A stretch of 12,853 nucleotides of DNA from Spirogloea muscicola (GCA_009602725.1 WELB01000048.1:513181-526033), one strand, 5' to 3'; counted from the stretch's first letter, positions 1 to 7,240 are shown. Numbers and translations are program-made. The notes: generated by a model from the letters alone, not told the origin.

Positions 1-370
1 GCAGGGAAGTCAACCGGCTCCCCATGGAAGCGCCGGGCGATGGTGTGGCGGGCGAGCTGGGTGAGCAGCTCGAGCCACCGAGCGCCCAGCGCCCCATGTG
101 TGTCGATGGCCAACGGGAAGAACTCGTCTTCCCGCGGATGATCCGCGTACTTCAGCTCTTTGGCCCGAGCAGCGCAGGCGACCGCATACCCAGCCGTGGT
201 GGCACATTTGGCTGGGTGTGAGCGGTCATAGGCATCAGTAGTCACCACGTCCAGGAGAAGACGTGGCCCGCCGGCCTGTCGGGTGGCCACCAGGTCTACA
301 CGCCTGGCTACTAAAGAGCCTTCTACCGTCGAACTCCGTTTGACCGGTTCGTCAACCGGCGCATTGTCAA
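1..370 (-). pseudogene. Partial restriction-like endonuclease domain of a non-LTR retrotransposon
   Basis: Read on the minus strand, the frame is open from a stop near 457 to the window edge, and from about 370 downward it looks like a C-terminal endonuclease domain. The visible signature is R-V-D, fourteen residues, then D (codons at 294-296 and 249-251), which fits the PD-X12-14-D core of restriction-like endonucleases of R2/CRE and algal Dualen/RandI type elements. It is followed by an A-K-E-L-K-Y block and then FFPLAIDTHGALGARW, which resembles the F-x-P-x-x-x-(E/D)-T-x-G block common in such algal proteins. In these elements the domain nicks target DNA to prime reverse transcription. No ATG precedes it and the RT that should lie upstream is missing, so this is a 5'-truncated fragment or one exon; its C-terminus runs off the window. 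It could also be a domesticated host copy. Family assignment is inference from motif spacing, not an alignment. Confidence 0.5.
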
Positions 371-465
371 GACGCACATGATCTTGCTTTACTTTCAGTG
401 GCTGTATTGAGTGTATCTTGTGAGCATATCTGTACTGCCTCTGAGTCCCTTAATTAAACGTGGAA

Positions 466-592
466 CTGGTTACCATCCGAAGTCCCAACTGGGCACTCTG
501 GTTACGTCCGAAGTCCCAACTGGGCACTCTGGTTACCGTCCGAAGTCCCAACTGGGCACTCTGGTTACCATCCTAAGTCCCAACTGGGCACT
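466..592 (+). repeat. Four tandem ~32-base repeats with a near-palindromic core
   Basis: Four head-to-tail copies at 466-497, 498-528 (31 bases), 529-560 and 561-592. Each carries the core AGTCCCAACTGGGCACT, which is almost its own reverse complement (AGTCCCA pairs with TGGGCACT with one bulged base). Copies differ at only a few positions. They are followed at about 593-670 by a looser tract of GTTACTG/GTCACTG words. The array lies about 200 bases before the Gag start, so it may belong to the leader or LTR of the retroelement, but no second LTR copy is visible to prove it. Confidence 0.85.
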
Positions 593-796
593 ATCTGTTA
601 CTGTCACCATTTTCGATACTGTTACTGGTTCCGATACTGTCACTGTTTCCGTTACTGTGACTGATACCGGAAACCAGTTTTCGGATCTAGTTCTTGCATC
701 GCCATTGATTGCTTGGTGTCTCGCTGCCACTTTACTTGACCGAGTTGAACTCCATTTTATTGTGTGGCGGTGATATCAAGCGATTTGTGTCTGTGC

Positions 797-988
797 ATGG
801 ACTTAAGAAGCGGCCGAACCATTGACACTGTTGAGCCGCCGAGTGACACATCAGACATTGCCGGTGTGGCTGATTTGCCTGCAGGAGACTCAGCAGCTAT
901 CCCCCGCAGACCACGCCGCGCCATCATGTCTAGCGGAAACAGACCTACTAACAGAGGTACGCCCGTGGTGATCCTCTTGCAAAGGTGA
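797..988 (+). pseudogene. gag: N-terminal piece of Gag, frameshifted from the rest
   Basis: The ATG at 797 begins MDLRSGRTID, a Leu-Arg-Ser-Gly-Arg opening like that of many retroelement Gag proteins, followed by an acidic Ser/Asp/Ala-rich stretch, an Arg/Pro patch and a second Met at 926. The frame ends at a TGA at 986-988. The next frame is already open from 952, and around 956 the two readings fit together (R-P-T-N-R then Y-A-R-G-D-P), which points to a one-base loss or gain rather than two separate genes. I saw no classic slippery heptamer in the 952-988 overlap, so programmed frameshifting is not favoured. The start is inferred from the motif and position only; Met at 926 is an alternative. 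Confidence 0.5.
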
Positions 989-1932
989 AATTGCATCATT
1001 ATGCAGAGCTCTGCCAGCTAAGATTGCTAGGCAGTACTATCAGTCGGGAGGATAAAATGCTTTTACTGGGTCCTTATATTAGTTATGAGGCAGCGGATGT
1101 CTATGAAAGGCTGATGGACGACCTCTTAGCTATGACCACACCAGTCCTAGCTAATGCATCACCGGCAGAATTGGAAAAGGGTCCTCAGTTGCTGGAGGAT
1201 CCAGTCAAAGAAATGTTTAAGTCCTTGGAGGAACAACTCCCAGTAAACACAAATCTTTATAAACAGGAACTGCTGAGGTTTAGTCGGCTTCCGAGTGAGT
1301 CGACCACTTTGTGCTACTTCCGATTTAAGAAACTCATTGAACAGTCAGAATCCCCTATCAGTGAACAGGAACTCGCTTCGCAGTTCCTGAACGTTATTTC
1401 TGGCAAAGAATCAAAACAGATTCAGACCTTATTGCTGGTACGTCGTCAGCAATTAGGCAAGAAAGATTACAATTTAGAGGACGTGTATAAGGTAATGATG
1501 GAAACAGAAGCTGACGACATTGCATTGCACATTGCGAACGAGCGATTTGCAGGCATTGGAGGTGCTATGGCAAAATCTGCAAACAAATTATCAGGAGGTA
1601 ATGTCAGGACACACATTGACACACCTGTATCTTCACTTTCTGTCAAGTCATTTTCTCCTCAGAATGCTTCCATACCAGGGTGTCTCCACTGCAGAAAAAG
1701 GGGACATGTCAAGGAAAATTGCAGGCTTCTACATCAAACTTCTGGTGCTGTTTGTTCGTTCTGCAATAGGACCGGTCATTTAGACACGCAGTGTTGGCAG
1801 AAACACCCAGAAAAGTTGCCCAACTCCATGAAGGAGAAATATGGTCAAGAAAGGGTGTCAAACCAGATTGCGCAGTCGTCCGGACCCTCTCAAACCAAAG
1901 TCGATCAACTGACCAAACAGTTCAAGAACTGA
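952..1932 (+). pseudogene. gag: Gag: capsid region and two CCHC zinc knuckles
   Basis: Structural protein that would package the element RNA into cytoplasmic particles. The open frame has no ATG at its head (GTG at 985, first Met at about 1057), consistent with continuing from the frameshifted N-terminus. About 200 residues of helical, charged capsid-like sequence precede two perfect CX2CX4HX4C knuckles, numbered from 985: CLHCRKRGHVKENC at about 233-246 and CSFCNRTGHLDTQC at about 257-270. Knuckles of this type bind nucleic acid and are standard for Ty1/Ty3 class Gag. The C-terminal tail starts a Leu/Gln/Lys coiled-coil (V-D-Q-L-T-K-Q) that is cut by a TGA at 1930 but continues one frame over as V-Q-E-L-T-K-Q-L. 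Capsid assignment is by position; the knuckles are directly visible. Confidence 0.8.
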
Positions 1933-2136
1933 CAAAACAACTGACAGTTGCAAAGGCGCAGACCAATTCTAAGATTGTCTCGGCTGCGTTGCCTTATTCA
2001 GGACGAGGATGAGGACACTTACCCAAGACAGCACAACCCAAAAGTTACTCATGGGTATGATGTTCAACACCGTCATGCATATACGATATCTCTGCCTAGT
2101 CGTAATCCTCTTAAGCGAGGGGAAAACGAATTTTAG
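1933..2136 (+). other. Disrupted Gag-pol junction with frame changes and an in-frame TAG
   Basis: The coiled-coil tail of Gag continues in frame 3 to about 2000, and that frame closes at a TGA at 2010-2012. Frame 1 is open from 1945 to a TAG at 2134-2136, after which the pol frame follows directly without a frame change. The simplest reading is one lost base near 1921 and one gained base between about 1945 and 2012, restoring the original frame, plus one nonsense change. Whether the TAG was an ancestral Gag-pol readthrough stop or simple decay cannot be told from a single copy. Confidence 0.5.
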
Positions 2137-4653
2137 CAGAATGTCAGTTCTGGCAATTTTCGGTATCCGGCGAGTTTTCAGTTGAAGGACATTGAAGCCG
2201 ACAGCCCACCTCGCCATGTCAAACCTATGTCGCCCAAGCCAGTTATTGCCATAGTTCCAAAGATTTGTTCTGTATCTACTGATAAGCTACTGAATAGGAT
2301 GTATTCCACACCTATCCTGAGCTTTGAAGACCTTGGCATGACAAAGGCACAGTTGGGGAACCATATACAAGCCTCCGATAGTTCTAACCAGATAGTTACA
2401 GTGCAAGTGACTGATTCGCCCGCAGTGATGACAACAGCACCCTCAAAATTCTTGGCTGTTCACAATGTCCCCTGCAGGCCACCAACTGAACGCACCGAGC
2501 AGCTGGCAGCTGTAGCAATGCTGCAGAATTCCGACGGAGTCATACAAGTTTCCACCAAGAATGTCACTGAGGCACCTGATAAGGTCCTATTGGACACAGG
2601 TGCACAACCCATCTTACTTGGTTCTCGGTTTGCTAACTTGTTAAAGATTGGGAAAAATGATATGCAAAGTGACAAGGTCATGATCACTACAGCAACTGGT
2701 TCCATTGATAATGTGGTCGGAATTACAAAACACCCGTTGCTTATCACCTTCAATAGTCATGATCCTGCCAAGCGTACCTCTTTCTCAGCAATTTGCTTGA
2801 TAACCAAGGCAACAACATATGATATATTGCTGGGTACTGAGATCTTAATTCCTTTGGGTTTTGGAATAGACTACTATGCTGAACAGGCATGGTACAGACC
2901 TCAATGGGAGATTTCAGGCACTACAAAAGTCATGTTGCCATTGTTGAAGGGATGGAAGTCCAATAACACATCACCTCATTCTGGAATGGTTGTGTTGGAT
3001 ACAGGAAAGAAGGACACCGAGACGCAAATTGCAAATCCTGCAGAGGACTCTAAGGTGCAGACGGGTGACACCACTGAAGGGCAGAAGGCAACCGAGCAGC
3101 CCATTGACAATGCTCCTCTTAAGAAGGACGCTGAGGATTCTCCGGTGACTGATCCGGAGCAGTCCCCACCCGTGACTGATCCGAAGAACTTCCCTTCTGC
3201 AACTGATTCGAAGCAGCTCCCACCTGCACCGAATACCAACCAGGCACTTGCTTCGACCTCTACCAAACGTGCATTGACACTGTCCGACGACATTGAGTTG
3301 CAGCCAAACCGCCAACTAGTACCTCTGTCCAATTCAGGCTTGGCACCAGCAGAGTTGGATGCAATGGAGTGTGCAAAACACTGGGAACGCATATATGCAG
3401 CTCGCATGAGCTTCCCGGTCATCGGGCACTACCGCGCTGCACAGGCATGGTCACCTGATACATTCCAGACTCAGGTGCAGCCAAGAAGATCCAACGTTGG
3501 CAACAAGATGGTGGAATCGATTGGCGTTCTCTATGATGGTGTCATTGAGTGGAATATCCCTGAGGCGGGTATTGTTCTTGTGGAACTGTTTGGCGGCGCG
3601 GCAAATGGACTTAAAGCTGTGCTACAGAGCCAAATCAAAGTGGCCAAGTACTATTATGTGGATATAAATGAGGAGGCCAGAGCAGTGGCCAAGCATCACA
3701 TCGATTGGTTTATTGGCCAGTACCCCACTCTGGTGACCAAGCAGACATTCACTCATTGGGATACGATGTTCCCGCAGGATATCACAGAAGTCGCAGCCGC
3801 CACCTACAGGTTGCCCAAAGTGGAGTTTATCATGGCCGGATTTCCGTGTGGCGGTTTCAGTTCCCTTGCAGATGGCTTGGTATTCCGCCACCCACAAACG
3901 AAGCTCTTTATTCCAATGATGGAACTGCTGCATGACATACGGTCAAGACAAGACACTCCTTTCTATATTGTTGAGAATGTCGAACTAAAGCCCAGTCATC
4001 ACGACGCCAGACGAGACTTCACCACCGTTTGTGACGTATTGGGACCACCTACGAAGTTTAATGCGGCCAAGATGGGGTCGTTGGCGGACAGAGTCCGCGT
4101 TCATTGGACGAATCTGGCACCGCAGAGGATGTTGGAGACTTTTGTAAAGAAACAGTTCCGTCCTCCTAACCTCTATGCTTACATGGCATTGAATCCAGGT
4201 CGCGAGGTTGTTCCTGTGCTCGACGAATTCAACAAGAGTCCATTAAACAAGCAGGGTGGCGACAGATTGACATTCCCTACTTTTGTTGCTTCAGAGGGTT
4301 CCGCAGATCTCCGTGAGATCGAGAAAGAAGGACAGCCAGGCCAGGGCATGGTTAAAATCTTGGCTACCAACCAATTTGAGGAGCCACATCCTCATGAGAG
4401 AGAGAGAGCAATGGGTTACCAGCCAGGAGAAATCTCTCTTCCTCGTATACCTTTGCAGTCCAATATTCGTATAATTGGCAACTCCTTTGATGCAAACGCC
4501 ATGTCATGGTATACAAGTGTTTGTAATGCCATACAAGTGCAGTATAGGTCAAAGACAAGGGCCTTCAAAGCTGACCCCAAGGCCATGTCAAATACTGATA
4601 TCAGTTTGTTGACATTATTTGCCCCAGTAGTCAGAGAGAAGAATGACTTCTGA
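2137..4653 (+). CDS. Pol segment: retropepsin fused to C5 cytosine DNA methyltransferase
   Basis: This frame is open for 838 codons. Residues below are numbered from TTG 2182. The retropepsin is at about 110-235: catalytic D-T-G-A at 138-141 and the late motif D-I-L-L-G-T-E from 214. Residues about 270-400 are a low-complexity acidic/Pro linker with three 9-residue repeats. The methyltransferase spans about 460-790, with motifs in canonical order: motif I VELFGGAANG (467-476, SAM binding), an acidic Y-V-D-I-N-E following it (D494), motif IV F-P-C-G-G-F-S with the catalytic Cys at 556, motif VI V-E-N-V (597-600), motif VIII D-R-V-R-V-H-W-T-N (636-644), R-E-R-A-M-G-Y (740-746) and motif X I-I-G-N-S (764-768). 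No catalytic motif is missing and no frameshift lies inside, unlike the rest of the element. Motif IV reads PCG where many families have PCQ. The likely reaction is transfer of methyl from SAM to cytosine C5 in DNA; targeting domains (PWWP, BAH, chromo) are not seen. The RT follows in the same frame after a TGA. Confidence 0.88.
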   Translation, partial: QNVSSGNFRYPASFQLKDIEADSPPRHVKPMSPKPVIAIVPKICSVSTDKLLNRMYSTPILSFEDLGMTKAQLGNHIQASDSSNQIVTVQVTDSPAVMTTAPSKFLAVHNVPCRPPTERTEQLAAVAMLQNSDGVIQVSTKNVTEAPDKVLLDTGAQPILLGSRFANLLKIGKNDMQSDKVMITTATGSIDNVVGITKHPLLITFNSHDPAKRTSFSAICLITKATTYDILLGTEILIPLGFGIDYYAEQAWYRPQWEISGTTKVMLPLLKGWKSNNTSPHSGMVVLDTGKKDTETQIANPAEDSKVQTGDTTEGQKATEQPIDNAPLKKDAEDSPVTDPEQSPPVTDPKNFPSATDSKQLPPAPNTNQALASTSTKRALTLSDDIELQPNRQLVPLSNSGLAPAELDAMECAKHWERIYAARMSFPVIGHYRAAQAWSPDTFQTQVQPRRSNVGNKMVESIGVLYDGVIEWNIPEAGIVLVELFGGAANGLKAVLQSQIKVAKYYYVDINEEARAVAKHHIDWFIGQYPTLVTKQTFTHWDTMFPQDITEVAAATYRLPKVEFIMAGFPCGGFSSLADGLVFRHPQTKLFIPMMELLHDIRSRQDTPFYIVENVELKPSHHDARRDFTTVCDVLGPPTKFNAAKMGSLADRVRVHWTNLAPQRMLETFVKKQFRPPNLYAYMALNPGREVVPVLDEFNKSPLNKQGGDRLTFPTFVASEGSADLREIEKEGQPGQGMVKILATNQFEEPHPHERERAMGYQPGEISLPRIPLQSNIRIIGNSFDANAMSWYTSVCNAIQVQYRSKTRAFKADPKAMSNTDISLLTLFAPVVREKNDF
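3145..3225 (+). repeat. Three 27-base in-frame repeats in the protease-methyltransferase linker
   Basis: Three contiguous 27-base units at 3145-3171, 3172-3198 and 3199-3225 encode nine-residue repeats of the form (V/A)-T-D-(P/S)-x-x-x-P-(P/S). They lie in a disordered, Pro/Thr/Asp-rich linker. The third unit is more diverged than the first two. Confidence 0.8.
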
Positions 4654-5218
4654 CAATCAAAGGTTAATAGGCAGGTATACCATTCATTGTCAGACTATCA
4701 ATGGCATATTGGACCTGACCTAACCACTGACAACAAACATGCTATGCTACAACTATTAAATAACAGTCTTTCTGTTTTTGCTTTTACATCGACTGATTTG
4801 GGCACCTACATCGGTTCCAAATTTCAAATTCAGCTGACAAATGAGAAACCTATCTTTCGTCAGCGCTATCCCTTGTCTAAATTTGAGAATGATTTTATAG
4901 ACAAGAGATGCCAGGAGTTGCTAGCTATTGGTATAATACAACCATCTCACAGCTCTTTTGCAGCACCTACTGTATTACCAGCTAAGAAAGATGAGTTTGG
5001 TAATTACACAGATCGGCGAATGTGTGGAGATTATCGTCTACTTAATGCTTCCACACCTTTGGACCGTTATCGCATGCCTACACCTGAGGAGATTTTTGCT
5101 TGTGTGGGTAACAGTAAATTCTTCTCCGTATTGGATCTTAGGCAAGGATTTAACCAAATAGATATTGAGCCTCAAGACAGGCATAAGATAACCTGGAAAA
5201 CATCCATCACAAGCCCCA
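4654..5218 (+). pseudogene. Reverse transcriptase, N-terminal half only (Ty3/gypsy type)
   Basis: This continues frame 1 after the TGA at 4651. Recognisable Ty3/gypsy RT features in order: Q-R-Y-P-L-S (fingers), G-I-I-Q-P-S-H-S-S-F-A-A-P (the conserved I-x-P-S-x-S-P-x-x-x-P block), V-L-P-A-K-K-D (like V-x-V-x-K-K), R-M-C-G-D-Y-R-L-L-N, and motif A F-S-V-L-D-L-R-Q-G-F-N-Q-I with the first catalytic Asp at 5134-5136, then K-I-T-W-K-T-S. The expected M-P-F-G-L block and YxDD box do not follow in this frame; the frame drifts into unrelated sequence to a stop at 5661. The enzyme would copy element RNA into DNA in the particle, but this copy lacks the palm catalytic pair and cannot be active. The methyltransferase directly upstream shares the frame, implying one ancestral polyprotein. 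Confidence 0.85.
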
Positions 5219-5340
5219 GTGACCTTCTCATTTCAACATTACACTATCTATTTCGTTTCCAGCTTAGCAATATCCAAACTCTCGTTTTCTATTTTCTTTC
5301 TTTTCGCAATGTTTGGCGTTGCCAGTCATGTCGACTCTAT
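5219..5340 (+). pseudogene. Possible decayed continuation of the RT in another frame
   Basis: In frame 2 the translation F-Q-H-Y-T-I, then A-I-S, then F-S-I-F-F, then H-V-D-S-I-L has the rough spacing of the RT stretch that normally reads F-x-Y-T-x-M-P-F-G-L, A-P-A-T-F, and Y-x-D-D-I-L. The M-P-F-G-L block and the second and third catalytic positions are not preserved. This fits a one-base frameshift near 5210 followed by heavy mutation, but the match is weak and may be chance. Confidence 0.25.
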
Positions 5341-5348
5341 CTTGTCAC

Positions 5349-5768
5349 CTACATTCCACACCACTCTGTCCTATCGACGCCAACTAGCAACCGACACCAG
5401 GTGGCACGACAGGGCAGCGCCAGGGTGGGTAGGATCTCGCCAGGCCGGATGGTCAGGCCGAGGGTGGCCAGCTGCTGCGTGAAAGTGACGAAGGCCGAAA
5501 TACCTGGGCAAGCTGGGTCGCTTGCCCAGGTATTGTCCATGCGGCTATCCCATCCCCATTCCAGCAGTGCACTTGCGGCAAGCCGCGCTTGGCTGCTACT
5601 TCTGGGTCTCGTTAGGGTGCGTCTTGCCAAGCTGCAGGTTAGTCCATTTAGCGGCTGCTGACTCGGAGTTACTAAGCTCCCATTCGCTGTAGTCTCTTGC
5701 ATAGCTGTGTAAAAGGCTTGGCACCTTTCGGCCCTTTGGACCTTGTTCATACTTTCTATGCGGGCCAT
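5349..5768 (-). CDS. Unrecognised ORF of 139 codons
   Basis: A true ATG at 5768-5766 opens an ORF on the minus strand ending with TAG at 5349. I do not recognise the product. The first ~70 residues are polar and Ser/Thr/Arg-rich without clear domain character. The last ~45 are more protein-like, with GC-rich C-ending codons resembling host exons (F-V-T-F-T-Q-Q-L-A-T-L-G-L-T-I-R-P). A perfect 15-bp inverted repeat lies inside it and may be a structural or insertion scar rather than coding sequence. It begins just past where the retroelement fades, so it may be part of a second element or an exon. Chance ORF is a real possibility. Confidence 0.25.
   Translation of the reverse strand: MARIESMNKVQRAERCQAFYTAMQETTANGSLVTPSQQPLNGLTCSLARRTLTRPRSSSQARLAASALLEWGWDSRMDNTWASDPACPGISAFVTFTQQLATLGLTIRPGEILPTLALPCRATWCRLLVGVDRTEWCGM
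5499..5534. repeat. Perfect 15-bp inverted repeat with 6-base loop
   Basis: AATACCTGGGCAAGC at 5499-5513 is the exact reverse complement of 5520-5534, separated by TGGGTC. The arms do not extend further. It would form a strong hairpin in RNA or cruciform in DNA. It lies near the right edge of the degraded retroelement. Confidence 0.9.
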
Positions 5769-5944
5769 TCATAGCCCCCCGCCCCCCTTAGAAGTGAAAT
5801 TGTTCCTTAAGAAGAGCTCACTTCTTTTCTTGTAGGAACCCTTGCACTTACTGACTGGAGCTTACTGAGAGCCCACTTGCTGACGTCTTGGAAAGACTAG
5901 TATCCTGCTCTTGGCGCCATCCGGACCTTCCAGACCTTGACCAT

Positions 5945-5999
5945 TCCTTTGGGCTGGCCTCTCACGGCCACTGCTGTCAATTTGGAAGAGCTGTTTTTC
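5945..5999 (+). repeat. Dispersed GGGCTGGCC repeat, copy 1
   Basis: Starts TCCTTTGGGCTGGCC, then a short spacer and GGCCA, about ten more bases, then TTTGGAAGAGCTG and a T-rich tail. The same layout recurs at 6264, 10897, 12371 and 12441, always on the plus strand. Copies 1 and 4 are the most alike. Confidence 0.65.
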
Positions 6000-6263
6000 T
6001 TTTTCTCTTTGGAAGAGCTTACTTCTCTTTCTTTTGATTCTTGTTGGTTCTGTTTTGTCCTCTCCTGGAGAAGTCTTTCTTACGCTGAGGAGCTCCTTTT
6101 TCTTTCTTCTTTCTTCTTTCTTCAGCCTGCCTTCACCTTGTTGCATTTGTCCCCCTTAGCATGGGGCTTCGTATTACGCAGCGCCAATCTCTGCACTAGC
6201 TTTTGCCTGAACAGTCCATTGGCTTGACTTGGCCTCCCATCCATTTCACGCGCACCCAGCGAC

Positions 6264-6320
6264 TTCTCTTCTGGGCTGGCCCTTCGCAGCCCGCGCACGT
6301 TCTGGAAGAGTTGCTTCTCC
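6264..6320 (+). repeat. Dispersed GGGCTGGCC repeat, copy 2
   Basis: CTTCTGGGCTGGCC, a spacer, GCAGCCC, then TTCTGGAAGAGTTGCTTCTCC. Same order and spacing as copy 1, with the second half ending in the GGAAGAG word. Confidence 0.6.
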
Positions 6321-6594
6321 TTCACGACCATCATCCCCTCCATATCCTGGCAAATAGCTATTGTTGCTGCATCTGCCTGGCGTCCTTTGCACTGATGTGA
6401 TACTCATATAGCTGGCTACTCTGATCTCCTGTTTATTGCACTAGTTGCATCCCTTCATCCTAATAAATGCTGGCGCCCCTTGCCAGCAGTTTGATCGACT
6501 CTGTTGCCCCCCCCCCCCGACAATAATTTGCGACCAAACGAGCGCGGGCTGTGCTACAGTGCTCGCCCTTGTGTGGGTGCCACGAAGCCATTAT

Positions 6595-6599
6595 TTACA
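6595..6599 (-). promoter_or_regulatory. Candidate TGTAA polyadenylation signal
   Basis: Read on the minus strand this is TGTAA, the signal used by Chlamydomonas and relatives, about 640 bases past the methyltransferase stop codon. A second TGTAA lies at 6878-6882, about 360 bases past the stop. A five-base word is frequent by chance, so neither is proven, and use depends on the host being a volvocalean alga. Confidence 0.25.
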
Positions 6600-6877
6600 C
6601 ATGGGCAACGTAGATGCCAGTGGTTGGGCTTCCGTTGACCCGCAAATGAGCACCCCAAGAATGTGAGAGCTTCGATCATGTGAGACATGAAGTGCTCGAT
6701 AACATATGGCAGGTGCAACAACTGCCCTTACCCTCTTCTCGCAGCTGTGCTTAACTCGCTCATACAAAGTCCACCCGTGAGGACGACCCAAGAATAACAC
6801 ATCCTTCTGATGAAACATCTACTGAGGTGAGCTTAATCATGCATTGAGATGCTTATTTTATGCACGGAACACGTCAG

Positions 6878-6882
6878 TTACA
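6878..6882 (-). promoter_or_regulatory. Candidate TGTAA polyadenylation signal (nearer)
   Basis: Minus-strand TGTAA about 360 bases downstream of the stop of the four-exon methyltransferase gene, a plausible 3' UTR length for a green alga. The more distal 6595-6599 copy is the alternative. Confidence 0.3.
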
Positions 6883-7240
6883 AGTCAGAATAATAGCAAC
6901 TACCGCTTCTGTCAGCTAAGCGAGCAAGGCCGGAGCTAGCGCCAAGCATTCACAAGCTCAAAGCCTCTTCTCTACCTCTGTTCTCCCCCTTGAAGCTGTG
7001 GCTGTAATGGGCCAGTCAGCTGCCTGGGAGGCTAAAGTCATGGCACCAAGGACTAGATTCCTAGCTAGCGAAGTACTTGCGAATCTTGGTTGTAAAGCTC
7101 TGAGTTCCTACCTTCCAGTTGAGCGCGTATGCAAAGTGAGCATCTATGAGCAATGCTACCTAATGATTTAAGGAGAAATGCATTTGAAATGGAGATCAGC
7201 AGACCCGAACATAGCACCAGCAAGGTGTGGGGGCAATGCA

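Larger units (their letters stand above)
797..5340 (+). mobile_element. Degraded Ty3/gypsy-like retroelement carrying a cytosine DNA methyltransferase
   Basis: Domain order on the plus strand is Gag with two CCHC knuckles, retropepsin, C5 cytosine methyltransferase, reverse transcriptase. The RT wording (M-C-G-D-Y-R-L-L-N, then F-S-V-L-D-L-R-Q-G-F-N-Q-I) is of Ty3/gypsy type. Start is the likely Gag ATG; the end is where RT-like signal fades. RNase H, integrase and a 3' LTR are absent, and no LTR pair or primer-binding site was found, so true termini are unknown. Gag-pol mostly uses a single frame (frame 1), broken by a frameshift near 956, others near 1921 and 2000, a TAG at 2134, a TGA at 4651 and a frame change near 5210. 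The element is visibly more AT-rich than the host exons nearby. Methyltransferase-bearing LTR elements are known from Symbiodinium and Klebsormidium; relation to those is not tested here. Confidence 0.85.
5769..7240. other. Gene-poor, pyrimidine-rich stretch before the methyltransferase gene
   Basis: No convincing coding sequence on either strand. Contents: C-runs at about 5774-5788; a 7-bp inverted repeat (GAAGTGA at 5791-5797, TCACTTC at 5818-5824); several GGAAGAGCT/GAAGAGCT words; two copies of the dispersed GGGCTGGCC repeat listed separately; a TTC-repeat pyrimidine tract at about 6089-6123 ending in CAG, which resembles a 3' splice site but leads into no clear exon; and a run of 12 C at 6507-6518. 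The right part presumably contains the 3' untranslated region of the minus-strand methyltransferase gene. Confidence 0.6.

Noticed and set aside
466-592. CRISPR array
   Set aside because: The ~32-base repeats are contiguous with no unique spacers, and the window is eukaryotic.
760-790. Primer-binding site for initiator tRNA
   Set aside because: TGATATCAAGC only loosely resembles the usual TGGTATCAGAGC word, and no LTR end precedes it.
952-988. Programmed -1 frameshift within Gag
   Set aside because: No slippery heptamer and no clear downstream structure; a simple indel explains it and the element has other damage.
2460-3422. Minus-strand ORFs of 97-148 codons across the pol segment
   Set aside because: They lie opposite the protease and linker coding sequence and show no domain features.
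5499-5534. Rho-independent terminator
   Set aside because: No T-run follows the hairpin and the genes around it are eukaryotic.
6089-6124. 3' splice site after the TTC pyrimidine tract
   Set aside because: The tract and CAG look right, but the following sequence gives no convincing exon in any frame.
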